64,000 nucleotides of DNA. It comes from Fimousia sp045616445. GTDB lineage: Bacteria; Bacillota; Clostridia; Lachnospirales; Lachnospiraceae. The translations under genes were made by a program, and so were the position numbers. Each line of letters starts with the position of its first letter. The first letter of the stretch is position 1. This document shows positions 49,657-58,544 of this stretch, one piece after another. Under the pieces are notes generated by a model. It was given only the letters and a program-made list of their open reading frames with translations. It searched no databases and was not told the DNA's origin. Location of the stretch: the NCBI GenBank assembly GCA_045616445.1, contig JAZLGR010000014.1, positions 1-64,000 of the forward strand, in the 5' to 3' direction.

Positions 49657-49733
49657 TTGAATTGAAAAAAATATGAGCGTAAAATACCACTAGATATTGT
49701 GGTAGACATAATAAAAAACACAATATGTAATTA
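49657..49733 (+). promoter_or_regulatory. nrdD promoter with two NrdR-like boxes
   Basis: TTGAAT (49657-49662), 17 bases and TAAAAT (49680-49685) make the promoter. Box 1, CCACTAGATATTGTGG (49687-49702), and box 2, ACACAATATGTAATTA (49718-49733), resemble the NrdR consensus ACACWATATATWGTGT. Their centres are 31 bases apart, the usual three-turn spacing. They cover the transcription start, so NrdR with bound nucleotides would block the operon. Confidence 0.65.
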
Positions 49734-49781
49734 TTTACAATTATAGAAATGAGAAGACAGTTAGTGAGGAGAGTTACATTC

Positions 49782-52031
49782 ATGAAACAGATTCAGAAGC
49801 GCAACGGTGATGTGGTTTCTTTTGATTCCGTGAAGATCCTCAATGCGATGAACAAGGCAAATCAGGTGGTTGATTCCGAACGAATGACGAATACTGATTT
49901 GTTATTTTTAACAGAAAAGGTTTGTGATTGCATTGAAGGAGATACCTGCAGCGTAGAAGAAGTTCAGGATATCGTGGAACAGACCCTGATCAAATATGGA
50001 TACGGTCAGACTGCCAAAGCATATATCCTGTATCGTGCAGAACACACAAAAATCAGAAACACAGAATCCGATTTAATGGAAATTTATGAGACCTTAACAT
50101 ACTCATATGCAAAGGATGAAGATATCAAGCGTGAGAACGCCAACATTGATGCAGATACCGCAATGGGAACCATGTTAAAGTACGGTTCCGAAGGTTCTAA
50201 GTATTTTATTGATAATTATGTTCTTCCAAAGGATATTGCAGCAGCACATACCAATGGAGAGATTCATATTCACGATAAAGATTTTTACATGTTAACTGAG
50301 ACATGTTGTCAGATAGATTTGATTAAGTTATTCAAGGATGGTTTTTCCACAGGTCATGGTAACCTGCGTGAACCAAACTCCATCAAGAGCTACTCCGCTC
50401 TTGCATGCATTGCCATTCAGGCAAACCAGAATGAGATGCACGGCGGACAGAGTATTCCAAACTTTGACTGGGCAATGGCAGACGGTGTTCGTAAAACCTA
50501 TACAAAGAAGTACCGTCACATCTTAAACCAGCTCTTCCAGATCAAACATGGATTTACTTATGAACAGGCATATGAAATCGTACGTGCTTATGAAGCACAG
50601 TTATCCTGTCCGATCGCAATGGGCAATGGAGAACAGATGCTTAAGGACATTGAGAATATGGACATCATCGGTGTGGAAGTAAGCCAGCTGCGCGAAGCGC
50701 ATCCATACTGTGAACGCGAAGCACTCCGCATGACAGAGAGAGAAACCTTCCAGGCGATGGAAGCATTTGTCCATAACTTAAATACCATGAACTCCCGTGC
50801 CGGCGCACAGGTACCATTCAGTTCCATCAACTATGGAACAGATACTTCCTTAGAAGCCCGCATGGTCATCCGTACATTATTAGAAGCAACCTCTGAAGGA
50901 CTTGGATTTGGTGAGACACCAATCTTCCCTGTTCAGATCTTTAAAGTAAAGGAAGGCATCAACTTCAATCCTGGAGATCCAAACTATGATCTCTTTGAGA
51001 TGGCACTGAAGACCTCTGCCAAGAGATTATTCCCGAACTTCAGCTTTATTGATGCTCCATTCAACCTTCAGTATTATAAGGAAGGCGATTACCGTACTGA
51101 AATCTCTTACATGGGATGCCGTACACGAGTAATGGGTAACCACTATGACCCAACCAAGGAAATTACATGTGGACGTGGTAACTTAAGCTTCACATCCATC
51201 AACCTGCCAAGAATCGCCATTGAATCCGAAGGTAATATTGACAGATTTTATCAGATTTTAGATGAAAGAATCGACCTTGTCGTTCGTCAGCTGTTACACA
51301 GATTTAAAATCCAGTGTACAAAGACAGTTCGTAACTATCCATTCTTAATGGGACAGGGCATCTGGATTGATTCCGATGATTTAGATTATGATGACAGCAT
51401 CGCAGAAGTATTAAAACATGGCACATTAAGTGTTGGTTTCATCGGCCTTGCTGAAACATTAAAAGCACTGATTGGCGTACATCATGGTGAAAGCCAGGTG
51501 GCACAGGATCTTGGCCTTGAGATCATTACCCATATGAGAAAACGTATGGATGATGAATCTGAAAAGACAGGTCTTAATTTCTCCCTTCTTGCAACACCTG
51601 CAGAAGGATTAAGTGGAAGATTTATTAAGATCGACAAGAAGCGTTTTGGAGAAATTCCAGGTATCACAGATAAGGAATATTATACAAACTCCTTCCACGT
51701 ACCAGTTTATTATCCAATTCGTGCCTTCGAAAAGATTCAGATCGAAGCGCCTTACCATGCATTAACCAATGCTGGTCATATCAGTTATGTAGAATTAGAT
51801 GGAGATACCTGCAAGAATCCTCAGGCATTCGAAGCAGTCATCCGTTATATGAAAGAACAGGGCATTGGGTATGGCTCTGTGAACCATCCGGTTGACCGTG
51901 ACCCGGTTTGTGGATACACAGGTGTAATCGGTGATGTTTGTCCAAGATGTGGCAGACGTGAAGGTGAGAGTGTAAGCATTGAAAAATTAAGAGAACTTCG
52001 TAAGAAATATCCGAACGTTCCAATTTATTAG
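49782..52031 (+). CDS. nrdD: Anaerobic ribonucleoside-triphosphate reductase, main subunit without radical tail
   Basis: A 749-residue class III reductase making dNTPs without oxygen. The start is ATG 49782 (MKQIQKRNGDVVSFDSVKIL) behind GAGGAGAG. The ATP-cone covers about 1-90. The barrel contains MHGGQSIPNFDWAMADGVRK and EISYMGCRTRVMGNHY, whose Cys is the likely thiyl site. The C-terminus has a zinc-type motif DPVCGYTGVIGDVCPRCGRR, but then ends in RKKYPNVPIY. The usual glycyl-radical motif (RVCGYLG in Escherichia coli) is absent and is found in the next small gene. One of the four zinc Cys positions is Asp. Confidence 0.93.
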   Translation: MKQIQKRNGDVVSFDSVKILNAMNKANQVVDSERMTNTDLLFLTEKVCDCIEGDTCSVEEVQDIVEQTLIKYGYGQTAKAYILYRAEHTKIRNTESDLMEIYETLTYSYAKDEDIKRENANIDADTAMGTMLKYGSEGSKYFIDNYVLPKDIAAAHTNGEIHIHDKDFYMLTETCCQIDLIKLFKDGFSTGHGNLREPNSIKSYSALACIAIQANQNEMHGGQSIPNFDWAMADGVRKTYTKKYRHILNQLFQIKHGFTYEQAYEIVRAYEAQLSCPIAMGNGEQMLKDIENMDIIGVEVSQLREAHPYCEREALRMTERETFQAMEAFVHNLNTMNSRAGAQVPFSSINYGTDTSLEARMVIRTLLEATSEGLGFGETPIFPVQIFKVKEGINFNPGDPNYDLFEMALKTSAKRLFPNFSFIDAPFNLQYYKEGDYRTEISYMGCRTRVMGNHYDPTKEITCGRGNLSFTSINLPRIAIESEGNIDRFYQILDERIDLVVRQLLHRFKIQCTKTVRNYPFLMGQGIWIDSDDLDYDDSIAEVLKHGTLSVGFIGLAETLKALIGVHHGESQVAQDLGLEIITHMRKRMDDESEKTGLNFSLLATPAEGLSGRFIKIDKKRFGEIPGITDKEYYTNSFHVPVYYPIRAFEKIQIEAPYHALTNAGHISYVELDGDTCKNPQAFEAVIRYMKEQGIGYGSVNHPVDRDPVCGYTGVIGDVCPRCGRREGESVSIEKLRELRKKYPNVPIY

Positions 52032-52044
52032 GAGGAGAATAATT

Positions 52045-52209
52045 ATGGGAAAAGATACACAGATCAAACAGATGGATCAGCAGCAGGTAGGACAGGATGT
52101 AGGATTTGACAGAATCCGTCGTATCACTGGATATTTAGTTGGAACAACAGACCGTTTCAACAATGCAAAAAGAGCAGAAGAAAGAGATCGTGTAAAACAT
52201 GGTATCTAA
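52045..52209 (+). CDS. NrdD glycyl-radical domain encoded as a separate 54-residue protein
   Basis: Fourteen bases after nrdD, TAGGAGGAGAATAATT gives a strong ribosome binding site for ATG 52045. The peptide has a polar start (MGKDTQIKQMDQQQV) and then FDRIRRITGYLVGTTDRFNN and AKRAEERDRVKHGI. This aligns with the last residues of E. coli NrdD (TRRVCGYLG...FNAGK...RRVKH), which carry the radical glycine, here Gly29. So the radical loop would be supplied in trans, like the GrcA spare part of pyruvate formate-lyase, or as a permanent second chain. It has its own start and stop, and nrdG overlaps its end by 11 bases, which argues against a sequencing error. Confidence 0.82.
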   Translation: MGKDTQIKQMDQQQVGQDVGFDRIRRITGYLVGTTDRFNNAKRAEERDRVKHGI

Positions 52210-52663
52210 TCTGCGGGTAAGTGGAATTATAGAAGAGTCCATCGTGGATGGCCCCGGATTTCGATATGTGGTATTTACCCAGGGATGTCCGCATCACTGC
52301 AAGGGATGCCACAATCCCCAGACCCATTCCTTTGAGACGGGAACCTGGATGGAGATCGATGACATTTTTCAAAAATTTGAGGATAATCCGCTGTTGGCCG
52401 GCATTACATTTTCCGGCGGCGAGCCATTTTGCCAGCCAGAAGCACTCTATCATCTGGCAGTGAAGGTCCATGAGAAGGGGAAGACGGTGATGACTTACAC
52501 CGGCTATACGTTAGAGCAGTTAGAAGCCATGGATGATATCTGGGTGAAGAAGCTGCTTTCGGAAACCGACATTTTGGTAGACGGACCTTTTGTGGAGGAA
52601 CTGAAAGATTTGGAATTGCAATTTCGCGGAAGTTCCAATCAGAGAATTATATATCTTAGCTAA
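52199..52663 (+). CDS. nrdG: Anaerobic ribonucleotide reductase activating protein
   Basis: A 154-residue radical SAM enzyme that makes the glycyl radical on NrdD. The cluster-binding CxxxCxxC is in VFTQGCPHHCKGCHNPQTHS (about 26-45). The SAM-binding ITFSGGEPFCQPEALYHLAV and VMTYTGYTLEQLEAM follow. It starts inside the last codons of the 54-residue radical-domain gene, so its true protein substrate here is probably that small chain bound to NrdD. Confidence 0.94.
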   Translation: MVSNLRVSGIIEESIVDGPGFRYVVFTQGCPHHCKGCHNPQTHSFETGTWMEIDDIFQKFEDNPLLAGITFSGGEPFCQPEALYHLAVKVHEKGKTVMTYTGYTLEQLEAMDDIWVKKLLSETDILVDGPFVEELKDLELQFRGSSNQRIIYLS

Positions 52664-52665
52664 TA

Positions 52666-52703
52666 AAAAGGGATTACCTGTTTTTATAGGTAGTCTCTTT
52701 TTT
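52666..52703 (+). terminator. Terminator of the nrd operon
   Basis: AAAAGGGATTACCT pairs with AGGTAGTCTCTTTT (with G-T pairs) over an 8-nt loop, ending in a T-run. Confidence 0.78.
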
Positions 52704-52718
52704 ATGCAAGTTTATTCA

Positions 52719-52747
52719 TTGATAAATGAAAATAAAAGGATTATAAT
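52719..52747 (+). promoter_or_regulatory. Promoter of the Mrp/Mbh antiporter operon
   Basis: TTGATA (52719-52724), 17 bases and TATAAT (52742-52747). The first gene starts about 60 bases later behind AGGAGG. Confidence 0.75.
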
Positions 52748-52813
52748 ACGATATTATGATGCAATGCGGATAATTATTTACTTAGATATAGCTATAAAGG
52801 ACAGGAGGTACTT

Positions 52814-53290
52814 ATGTTACTGCTATTTTTTATCTGCTGGATTATATTCGCAGGAGATTTTACATTGGAAATCGCAGTCTTCGGCGCTTTGATCGCGCTG
52901 GTTGTATTTGCATTTCAGTGTAAGTTTCTGGATCATTCCGTGGAGAAGGAGATCGGATTATATCGCAACTCTCTTTGGATGATTCGCTACCTCTTTATTC
53001 TTGTGTTGGAAATTTTAAAGGCCAACATTGGCGTAATGGGGCTGATCCTCACACCGAAATATGAAGCAGAACCGATCATCGTTCATTTTAAGACGGATTT
53101 AACATCCAATTTTGCCAAGGTACTTCTGGCAAATTCCATTACACTGACTCCGGGAACCATCTCTGTCTCTCTCGAAGACAATGTATACACAGTTCACTGT
53201 TTAGATAAAGCCATGGCTGAAGGAATGGATGATTCCATTTTTGTCAAACAGTTAAGACAGCTTGAAAAGAAAGGCGGTGCAGGTAGATGA
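52814..53290 (+). CDS. mrpE: Na+/H+ antiporter subunit E (MrpE/MbhA-like)
   Basis: A 158-residue protein with two or three N-terminal spans (LLLFFICWIIFAGDF, AVFGALIALVVFAFQ, YLFILVLEILKANI) and a soluble tail. The MrpE signature PIIVHFKTDLTSNFAKVLLA is followed by SITLTPGTISVSLEDNVYTV. It opens a ten-gene operon for a membrane complex exchanging sodium and protons. The next ATG overlaps its stop (ATGA). Confidence 0.92.
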   Translation: MLLLFFICWIIFAGDFTLEIAVFGALIALVVFAFQCKFLDHSVEKEIGLYRNSLWMIRYLFILVLEILKANIGVMGLILTPKYEAEPIIVHFKTDLTSNFAKVLLANSITLTPGTISVSLEDNVYTVHCLDKAMAEGMDDSIFVKQLRQLEKKGGAGR

Positions 53291-53613
53291 AATCGCCAAC
53301 ATTGATCGCAGTGATGCACGGATTCTTAATTATTTGCCTGATCATCATGGCACTGCTCATTGTGTTATGTCTGATCCGTGCGATTCGCGGACCAAGACTG
53401 ACAGACCGAATCGTGGCAGGTAATATGATCGGCACCATGACCATCATATCCATTGCCCTGCTGTCTGTTTTATTAGAAGGAAATTATATGATCGATGTAT
53501 GTCTGATCTATGCCATGATCAGTTTCATCGCGGTTGTTGTCCTCTCCAAAGTATACATGGGTGTATACAGGGAGAGAAAAGAAAGTCAGAAGAAAGGAGA
53601 AAAGAAATGCTAG
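53287..53613 (+). CDS. mrpF: Na+/H+ antiporter subunit F (MrpF/MbhB-like)
   Basis: A 108-residue protein with three spans. The signature is LCLIRAIRGPRLTDRIVAGN, then MIDVCLIYAMISFIAVVVLS. The C-terminal tail is short and lysine-rich (RKESQKKGEKKC). It overlaps mrpE by four bases and mrpG by seven. Confidence 0.92.
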   Translation: MKSPTLIAVMHGFLIICLIIMALLIVLCLIRAIRGPRLTDRIVAGNMIGTMTIISIALLSVLLEGNYMIDVCLIYAMISFIAVVVLSKVYMGVYRERKESQKKGEKKC

Positions 53614-53942
53614 AATGGATTCGCTTCTTCTCCGGCGCCTTTTTTATCATCGTCGGAATCGTAACTGCATTTATCGCAACCTTCGGGATGTTCCGTTTTA
53701 ACTATGTGTTAAACCGTATGCATTCTGCAGCAATGTGCGATACCTTAGCCTTGGGCTGTGTGCTCATCGGAGTAATTATTTTCGATGGTATTTCCTTTGT
53801 TTCCTTAAAACTGGCGGCAATTATCGTATTCCTCTGGTTAGCCAGCCCGGTATCCAGCCACCTGCTTGCCAGATTAGAAGTAACCATCAATGAGAAGAAT
53901 CTGAAAGAAAGATGCGAGGTACAGGAAGATGCAATTGATTGA
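53607..53942 (+). CDS. mrpG: Na+/H+ antiporter subunit G (MrpG/MbhC-like)
   Basis: A 111-residue protein with three spans from ATG 53607 (MLEWIRFFSGAFFIIVGIVT) behind AAAGGAGAAAAG. The MrpG motif FGMFRFNYVLNRMHSAAMCD is followed by LKLAAIIVFLWLASPVSSHL. It is standard in length and order. Its stop overlaps the next gene by 14 bases. Confidence 0.92.
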   Translation: MLEWIRFFSGAFFIIVGIVTAFIATFGMFRFNYVLNRMHSAAMCDTLALGCVLIGVIIFDGISFVSLKLAAIIVFLWLASPVSSHLLARLEVTINEKNLKERCEVQEDAID

Positions 53943-54189
53943 GTTTATTTTACTTGGCTTTTTGATCGTATGTGCCATTGCAACCTGTCTTTCCAAGAGA
54001 CTTCTGACATCCGTTGTAATCTTCATGTCATATAGTTTGATCATGGCCATTATCTGGTTTTTATTAGAATCCCCGGACCTTGCCATCACAGAGGCAGCAG
54101 TCGGTGCAGGGGTAACCAGTATCTTATTCTTCATCACTTTTAAGAAGATTGGGGTATTAAAAGAAGAGGAGGAACAGGAGAATGAGTAA
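53929..54189 (+). CDS. MbhD-type subunit (MrpA C-terminal domain homologue)
   Basis: An 86-residue protein with three spans. The motif SPDLAITEAAVGAGVTSILF belongs to the MbhD/DUF4040 family. In Mrp antiporters this domain is part of the C-terminal end of the large MrpA. Here it stands alone, as in archaeal Mbh hydrogenases and group 4-like Mrp modules. The conserved Glu in ITEAAVG is in the membrane and important in relatives. Confidence 0.88.
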   Translation: MQLIEFILLGFLIVCAIATCLSKRLLTSVVIFMSYSLIMAIIWFLLESPDLAITEAAVGAGVTSILFFITFKKIGVLKEEEEQENE

Positions 54190-55174
54190 GCTTCGAAAGA
54201 ATTACGATGACACCATCTGGGGCAAATTCAACCGATGGCTCCATGGCCTGTCTCCAATTGAGTATAAATCCTCTCCACAGTGGCATTTTACTGACGAAGA
54301 GCTTCAGGAGAAGTTCGAAGCTGATGTAAAGCGTGCCCGTGAAGCACAGAAAAAAGAACGACGCCTCTATGCCAAGTATCGTACCTGGCCGGACAAGAAG
54401 GGAGTTCCTCTCTACGAGAAGATCTACCGTGTCATCGCTGTTCTGGTATGTATTGCGGTCATTGTCAGTCTGCTGATCACCGTTGCCCACCTGCCAAAGT
54501 ATGGACAGTACAGCAATCCGGTCAACAATGAGGTGTCCAAGCGATATATTGAAGAAGGTATTCAGGAAACCGGTTCGGTCAACATCGTCTCCGGTATGAT
54601 CCTTGACTACCGAGCATTTGATACCTTTGGTGAATCCCACGTGCTCTTTATTGCAGCCAGCTGTGTATTCATCATCCTGCGACTGGGGATCGGGAAGGAT
54701 AAGGAAATCGAGGAAGAGAAGGCCAGGGAGGCGGAACATGACCGCAACTTTGAGCCGGCCAATGATTCCATTCTCCAGACCATTACCCGCGTTCTGGTAC
54801 CGATTATTTTTATTTTTGGTATTTATGTCATTTTATTCGGACATCTGGGGCCTGGTGGAGGCTTCTCCGGCGGTGCAATCATCGGCGCAGGCCTGATCCT
54901 CTATTTAGAATCCTTCGGGTTCGAGAAAATCGGCAAATTCTTCACATTAAAAACTTACCGTGCCATCTCCATTACAGGGCTTTTATGCTATGCCATCAGT
55001 AAGGCCTACTCCTTCTACACAGGAGCCAACGGCATACACAGCATCATCCCTCTTGGAATTCCGGGACACATCTTATCAAGTGGATTGATTCTTGTGCTGA
55101 ACATCTGTGTCGGCGCGGTTGTAGCATGTACCATGTACGGCTTCTATGTATTATTTAGAAAAGGAGATTTCTAG
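54182..55174 (+). CDS. Fused MbhE-MrpB (MbhF) subunit with an N-terminal extension
   Basis: A 330-residue protein. Residues about 1-78 form a charged cytoplasmic extension (FEADVKRAREAQKKERRLYA) not seen in MbhE or MrpB. Next comes MbhE (about 80-180) with NIVSGMILDYRAFDTFGESH, then a charged linker KEIEEEKAREAEHDRNF. MrpB follows (about 200-330) with GHLGPGGGFSGGAIIGAGLI and LGIPGHILSSGLILVLNI. It corresponds to two neighbouring subunits in archaeal Mbh joined into one chain. Confidence 0.87.
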   Translation: MSKLRKNYDDTIWGKFNRWLHGLSPIEYKSSPQWHFTDEELQEKFEADVKRAREAQKKERRLYAKYRTWPDKKGVPLYEKIYRVIAVLVCIAVIVSLLITVAHLPKYGQYSNPVNNEVSKRYIEEGIQETGSVNIVSGMILDYRAFDTFGESHVLFIAASCVFIILRLGIGKDKEIEEEKAREAEHDRNFEPANDSILQTITRVLVPIIFIFGIYVILFGHLGPGGGFSGGAIIGAGLILYLESFGFEKIGKFFTLKTYRAISITGLLCYAISKAYSFYTGANGIHSIIPLGIPGHILSSGLILVLNICVGAVVACTMYGFYVLFRKGDF

Positions 55175-55176
55175 CA

Positions 55177-55551
55177 ATGGTAGTCAATTTGTTTCACAAT
55201 TACTATGAAACAGTAGCCGTTATCTTGTTTAGTATCGGATTTACCACGCTGCTGTTGCATAGAAATATGATTAAAAAAATCATTGGGCTTAACATCATGG
55301 ACACTGCTGTCTATCTCTTCCTAGCTGCCAAGGGTTACATCGAAGGAAAAGCAGCTCCGATCGTGGTAGACGGGATTCAGTCCCAGGAAGCCTACATCAA
55401 TCCGATCCCGGCAGGGCTTGTACTGACCGGTATCGTAGTTTCTGTCAGTGTTACTGCGGTTATGCTGGCACTGACCATTCGTCTGTATCGCCGTTATGAA
55501 TCCCTCGATATCGACGAAATCACCATGAAAGCAAATAAGGAGGTTCGGTAA
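55177..55551 (+). CDS. mrpC: Na+/H+ antiporter subunit C (MrpC/NuoK-like)
   Basis: A 124-residue protein with three spans. The NuoK-like features are LFSIGFTTLLLHRNMIKKII, then GLNIMDTAVYLFL and the conserved PIPAGLVLTGIVVSVSVTAV. The loop between spans 2 and 3 is longer than usual (EGKAAPIVVDGIQSQEAYIN). Its stop overlaps the next ATG (TAATG). Confidence 0.92.
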   Translation: MVVNLFHNYYETVAVILFSIGFTTLLLHRNMIKKIIGLNIMDTAVYLFLAAKGYIEGKAAPIVVDGIQSQEAYINPIPAGLVLTGIVVSVSVTAVMLALTIRLYRRYESLDIDEITMKANKEVR

Positions 55552-57047
55552 TGGATTTTATTCGTAATTTTCCGTTCTTTGGAATCTTCTTCTGCATGTC
55601 ATCCGGTGTAATCAATTCCATTCTTCCGGGCAAATGGGCTAAGAGGGTGTCACTGACTGCCATCACAGCCAATTTGGCGGCGTCGGTTTGTGTGTTATAT
55701 TACACCATCGTGACCAACACAAGTACCGTATTTATCATGGGTCATCATCCTGCTCCATGGGGCAATGAAATCCGATATGGTATTCTGGAAGGATGTTTTG
55801 CAACCTTTTTCTGTATCATTATGCTGCTGTCCGTTCTCGGCGGTATCAAGCGATTAGAAGAAGATATTTCTGAAAAACGATCCAACTTATTTTATGTAAT
55901 GGTAAATCTCATTATGGCGGCGGCCCTTGCCCTCGTTTACACCAATGACTTGTTTACCGGTTACGTATTTATTGAAATTATGACCATTGGTGCCTGCGGC
56001 CTGATTGTCATTCGTGGAGAGGGTGCCTCTCTGGTAGCATCTGTAAAATATATGATCATGAGTTTAATCGGTTCTGGTCTGATTTTGATCAGTTTATCCA
56101 TTATCTATGCCATTACCGGCCATCTGCTCATGTCCAATATTCAGGAAACCATCCAGGTGATGGTGGAAAATGGAGAGTATCTCAATCCGCTTACCACAGC
56201 AATCGCCCTGATTTCTGTCGGTCTGGCCATGAAGAGTGCCTTGTTCCCATTCCACTCCTGGCTGCCGGATGCCTATACCTCCGCAACCTCCGCTTCCAGT
56301 GCGATATTATCTTCTCTGATTTCGAAGGCATATATCTTCCTTCTGATCAAGATCTATTATCGTGTCATTGGAATCGATGTGATGTTCTCCAATAAGGTAC
56401 TGAATCTGATGTTCATGTTTGGTATCCTTGGTATGATCATCGGATCTCTTCGTGCGATTTCCCAGGAAGACTTAAAGCGTATGATTGCCTACTCTTCTGT
56501 TGCACAGATTGGATATATTTACATGGGGATCGGTCTTGGAAGCAATGCCGGAATGATGGCTGCATTGTTCCACATTATGTCCCATTCCGTTTCCAAAGCA
56601 ATGCTCTTTACTGCTGCATCCGGCCTTTCTTCTGTATCCGGAAGAAGCTGCAAATACAACCATCTGCAGGGTTCAGCACACAGAAACCGCATTGCAGGTC
56701 TGGCCTTCCTTTGTGGTGCCTTATCCATGATCGGTCTTCCGCTGACCGGTGGATTTATCTCAAAGGTATACTTTGCCCAGGCTGCCATCACAAATGAAAA
56801 TAGTATCAAGATGTTTATCACAGTTATCACCCTTGCAATCAGTACATTGCTCAATGCAGTTTACTTTATGAGAGCGATCATCTGTATTTATCAGCCTGTG
56901 AAGAAACTTCCAAAGAATTTCAAACGTCAGAAGGATTATCTGAAGACAGCGGCCCTGATCTTATTTATCATCGCCAACTTTGTACTTGGTGTAAAATCCG
57001 ATGCCATTGTCAGAATGATCACCTTCGGCTTAGGCATGTTTAGTTAG
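55551..57047 (+). CDS. mrpD: Proton-conducting antiporter subunit D (MrpD/NuoN-like)
   Basis: A 498-residue, about 14-span channel subunit. The proton-pathway signature is VGLAMKSALFPFHSWLPDAY with its Lys. Asp/Glu in the early spans (YTNDLFTGYVFIEIMTIGAC) and the middle Lys in ISQEDLKRMIAYSSVAQIGY are present. It starts one base into the mrpC stop. It corresponds to MbhH and is the first of the antiporter-like subunits. Confidence 0.93.
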   Translation: MDFIRNFPFFGIFFCMSSGVINSILPGKWAKRVSLTAITANLAASVCVLYYTIVTNTSTVFIMGHHPAPWGNEIRYGILEGCFATFFCIIMLLSVLGGIKRLEEDISEKRSNLFYVMVNLIMAAALALVYTNDLFTGYVFIEIMTIGACGLIVIRGEGASLVASVKYMIMSLIGSGLILISLSIIYAITGHLLMSNIQETIQVMVENGEYLNPLTTAIALISVGLAMKSALFPFHSWLPDAYTSATSASSAILSSLISKAYIFLLIKIYYRVIGIDVMFSNKVLNLMFMFGILGMIIGSLRAISQEDLKRMIAYSSVAQIGYIYMGIGLGSNAGMMAALFHIMSHSVSKAMLFTAASGLSSVSGRSCKYNHLQGSAHRNRIAGLAFLCGALSMIGLPLTGGFISKVYFAQAAITNENSIKMFITVITLAISTLLNAVYFMRAIICIYQPVKKLPKNFKRQKDYLKTAALILFIIANFVLGVKSDAIVRMITFGLGMFS

Positions 57048-57056
57048 GAGGAAAAA

Positions 57057-58529
57057 ATGAATAGTATGATAATTTTAATTCCGATTTTTCTTCCGATTAT
57101 TACTGGTATCATCCTTCGTATCATGCCTGTTATGGAAGACAATCGCAGTGCAAGAAGTACCTATGTTATGAGCGTGCTTACCGTTCAGCTCATTCTCGTC
57201 TGGGCCTTCATGCTGAAGAACGGCCTCAGGTTTGAATGGTTCCCGATCGTTGATCGGATTCATATTGCCTTTGGTGTAGATCCCCTCGCCATGTGGTTTA
57301 CCGGTATGGTATCCGTTATCTGGTGGGTTGTCGGCATCTATTCCATGGAATATATGAAGCATGGCAAGAAAGAACGCAGCTACTATACCTTCTATCTGAT
57401 TTCTGAAGGTGTTTTATGCGGTTTGATCTATGCTGGAAACCTGGTTACTTTATATATGTTTTATGAATGTATGACACTTCTTACCATGCCAATGGTTCTT
57501 CATGACCGTACAAGAAGATCCGTTGCAGCGGCAAGAAAGTATATGTTTTACTCTATTTTTGGTGCATCTTGTTCCTTAGGAGGAATCATAATCCTTGCAG
57601 TTTATGCTCCTTCCATCACATTTGCACCGGGTGGTGTATTCGATGCTGCCTCCTTTGGAGAACATGCAACCCTGTATCTGGTCATTGCAGCGATCATGAT
57701 TGTGGGATTTTGTGGAAAATCCGGTATGTTCCCACTTCATTCCTGGCTTCCAACTGCCCATCCATTGGCACCGGCACCTGCCTCTGCCGTATTATCCGGT
57801 ATCATTACCAAAATGGGTGTTGTGGCAGTCATTCGAACTGTATTTTATATTTTTGGTGCAGAATTCCTGCGTGGAACCTGGGTGCAGGTTATGTGGATGA
57901 TCCTTGCAACCATCACCATCTTCATGGGATCTATGATGGCCTTCTTAGAGCCTTCCATGAAGAGACGATTTGCATATTCCACAGTTAGTCAGGTTTCCTA
58001 TATTCTGCTTGGCCTTTCTACTATGTCTATAGAAGGGCTGACTGGAGGATTCCTCCATGTTATTTTCCATTCCATGGCGAAGATCGTACTCTTCTTAACT
58101 GCCGGTATTATCATCTATTACACTGGCGAGAAGAAGATATTTGGTCTTAAGGGAATTGGAAAACAGATGCCGATCGTAATGGTGCCATTCACCGTTGCAT
58201 CTGCGGCTCTTGTGGGTGTGCCATTCTTTACCGGTTTTATCAGTAAGGAATTCCTTGCCCATGGTACATTGGCAGCAGGCATCCCTTATCTTGAATTTAT
58301 AACACCGGTTGTGTTATTGATTTCTGCAACATTGACAGCAGGATATCTCTTCCCGATTGTCATTGACGGATTCTATCCGGAAAATGAACGAAAGGTATAT
58401 ACGAGAATCCATGTAGATCCTAAGATGTGGGGCTCTCTTGTTATCCTTGCTGTGTTAACGATTTTGATTGGTGTGTTCCCGAATCCGCTGACCCACTTTG
58501 TGGAAGCCTTCGTGGAAACACTTTTATAG
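57057..58529 (+). CDS. Second antiporter-like subunit (NuoM/NuoL family)
   Basis: A 490-residue paralogue with about 14 spans. It has GFCGKSGMFPLHSWLPTAHP with the channel Lys, the early Glu in NLVTLYMFYECMTLLTMPMV, and EPSMKRRFAYSTVSQVSYIL. It lacks the C-terminal lateral helix of NuoL, judging from its length. AGGAGGAAAAA precedes the ATG. An Mrp complex normally has only MrpA and MrpD of this kind. Confidence 0.9.
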   Translation: MNSMIILIPIFLPIITGIILRIMPVMEDNRSARSTYVMSVLTVQLILVWAFMLKNGLRFEWFPIVDRIHIAFGVDPLAMWFTGMVSVIWWVVGIYSMEYMKHGKKERSYYTFYLISEGVLCGLIYAGNLVTLYMFYECMTLLTMPMVLHDRTRRSVAAARKYMFYSIFGASCSLGGIIILAVYAPSITFAPGGVFDAASFGEHATLYLVIAAIMIVGFCGKSGMFPLHSWLPTAHPLAPAPASAVLSGIITKMGVVAVIRTVFYIFGAEFLRGTWVQVMWMILATITIFMGSMMAFLEPSMKRRFAYSTVSQVSYILLGLSTMSIEGLTGGFLHVIFHSMAKIVLFLTAGIIIYYTGEKKIFGLKGIGKQMPIVMVPFTVASAALVGVPFFTGFISKEFLAHGTLAAGIPYLEFITPVVLLISATLTAGYLFPIVIDGFYPENERKVYTRIHVDPKMWGSLVILAVLTILIGVFPNPLTHFVEAFVETLL

Positions 58530-58544
58530 GAAAGGAGGAAGAGG

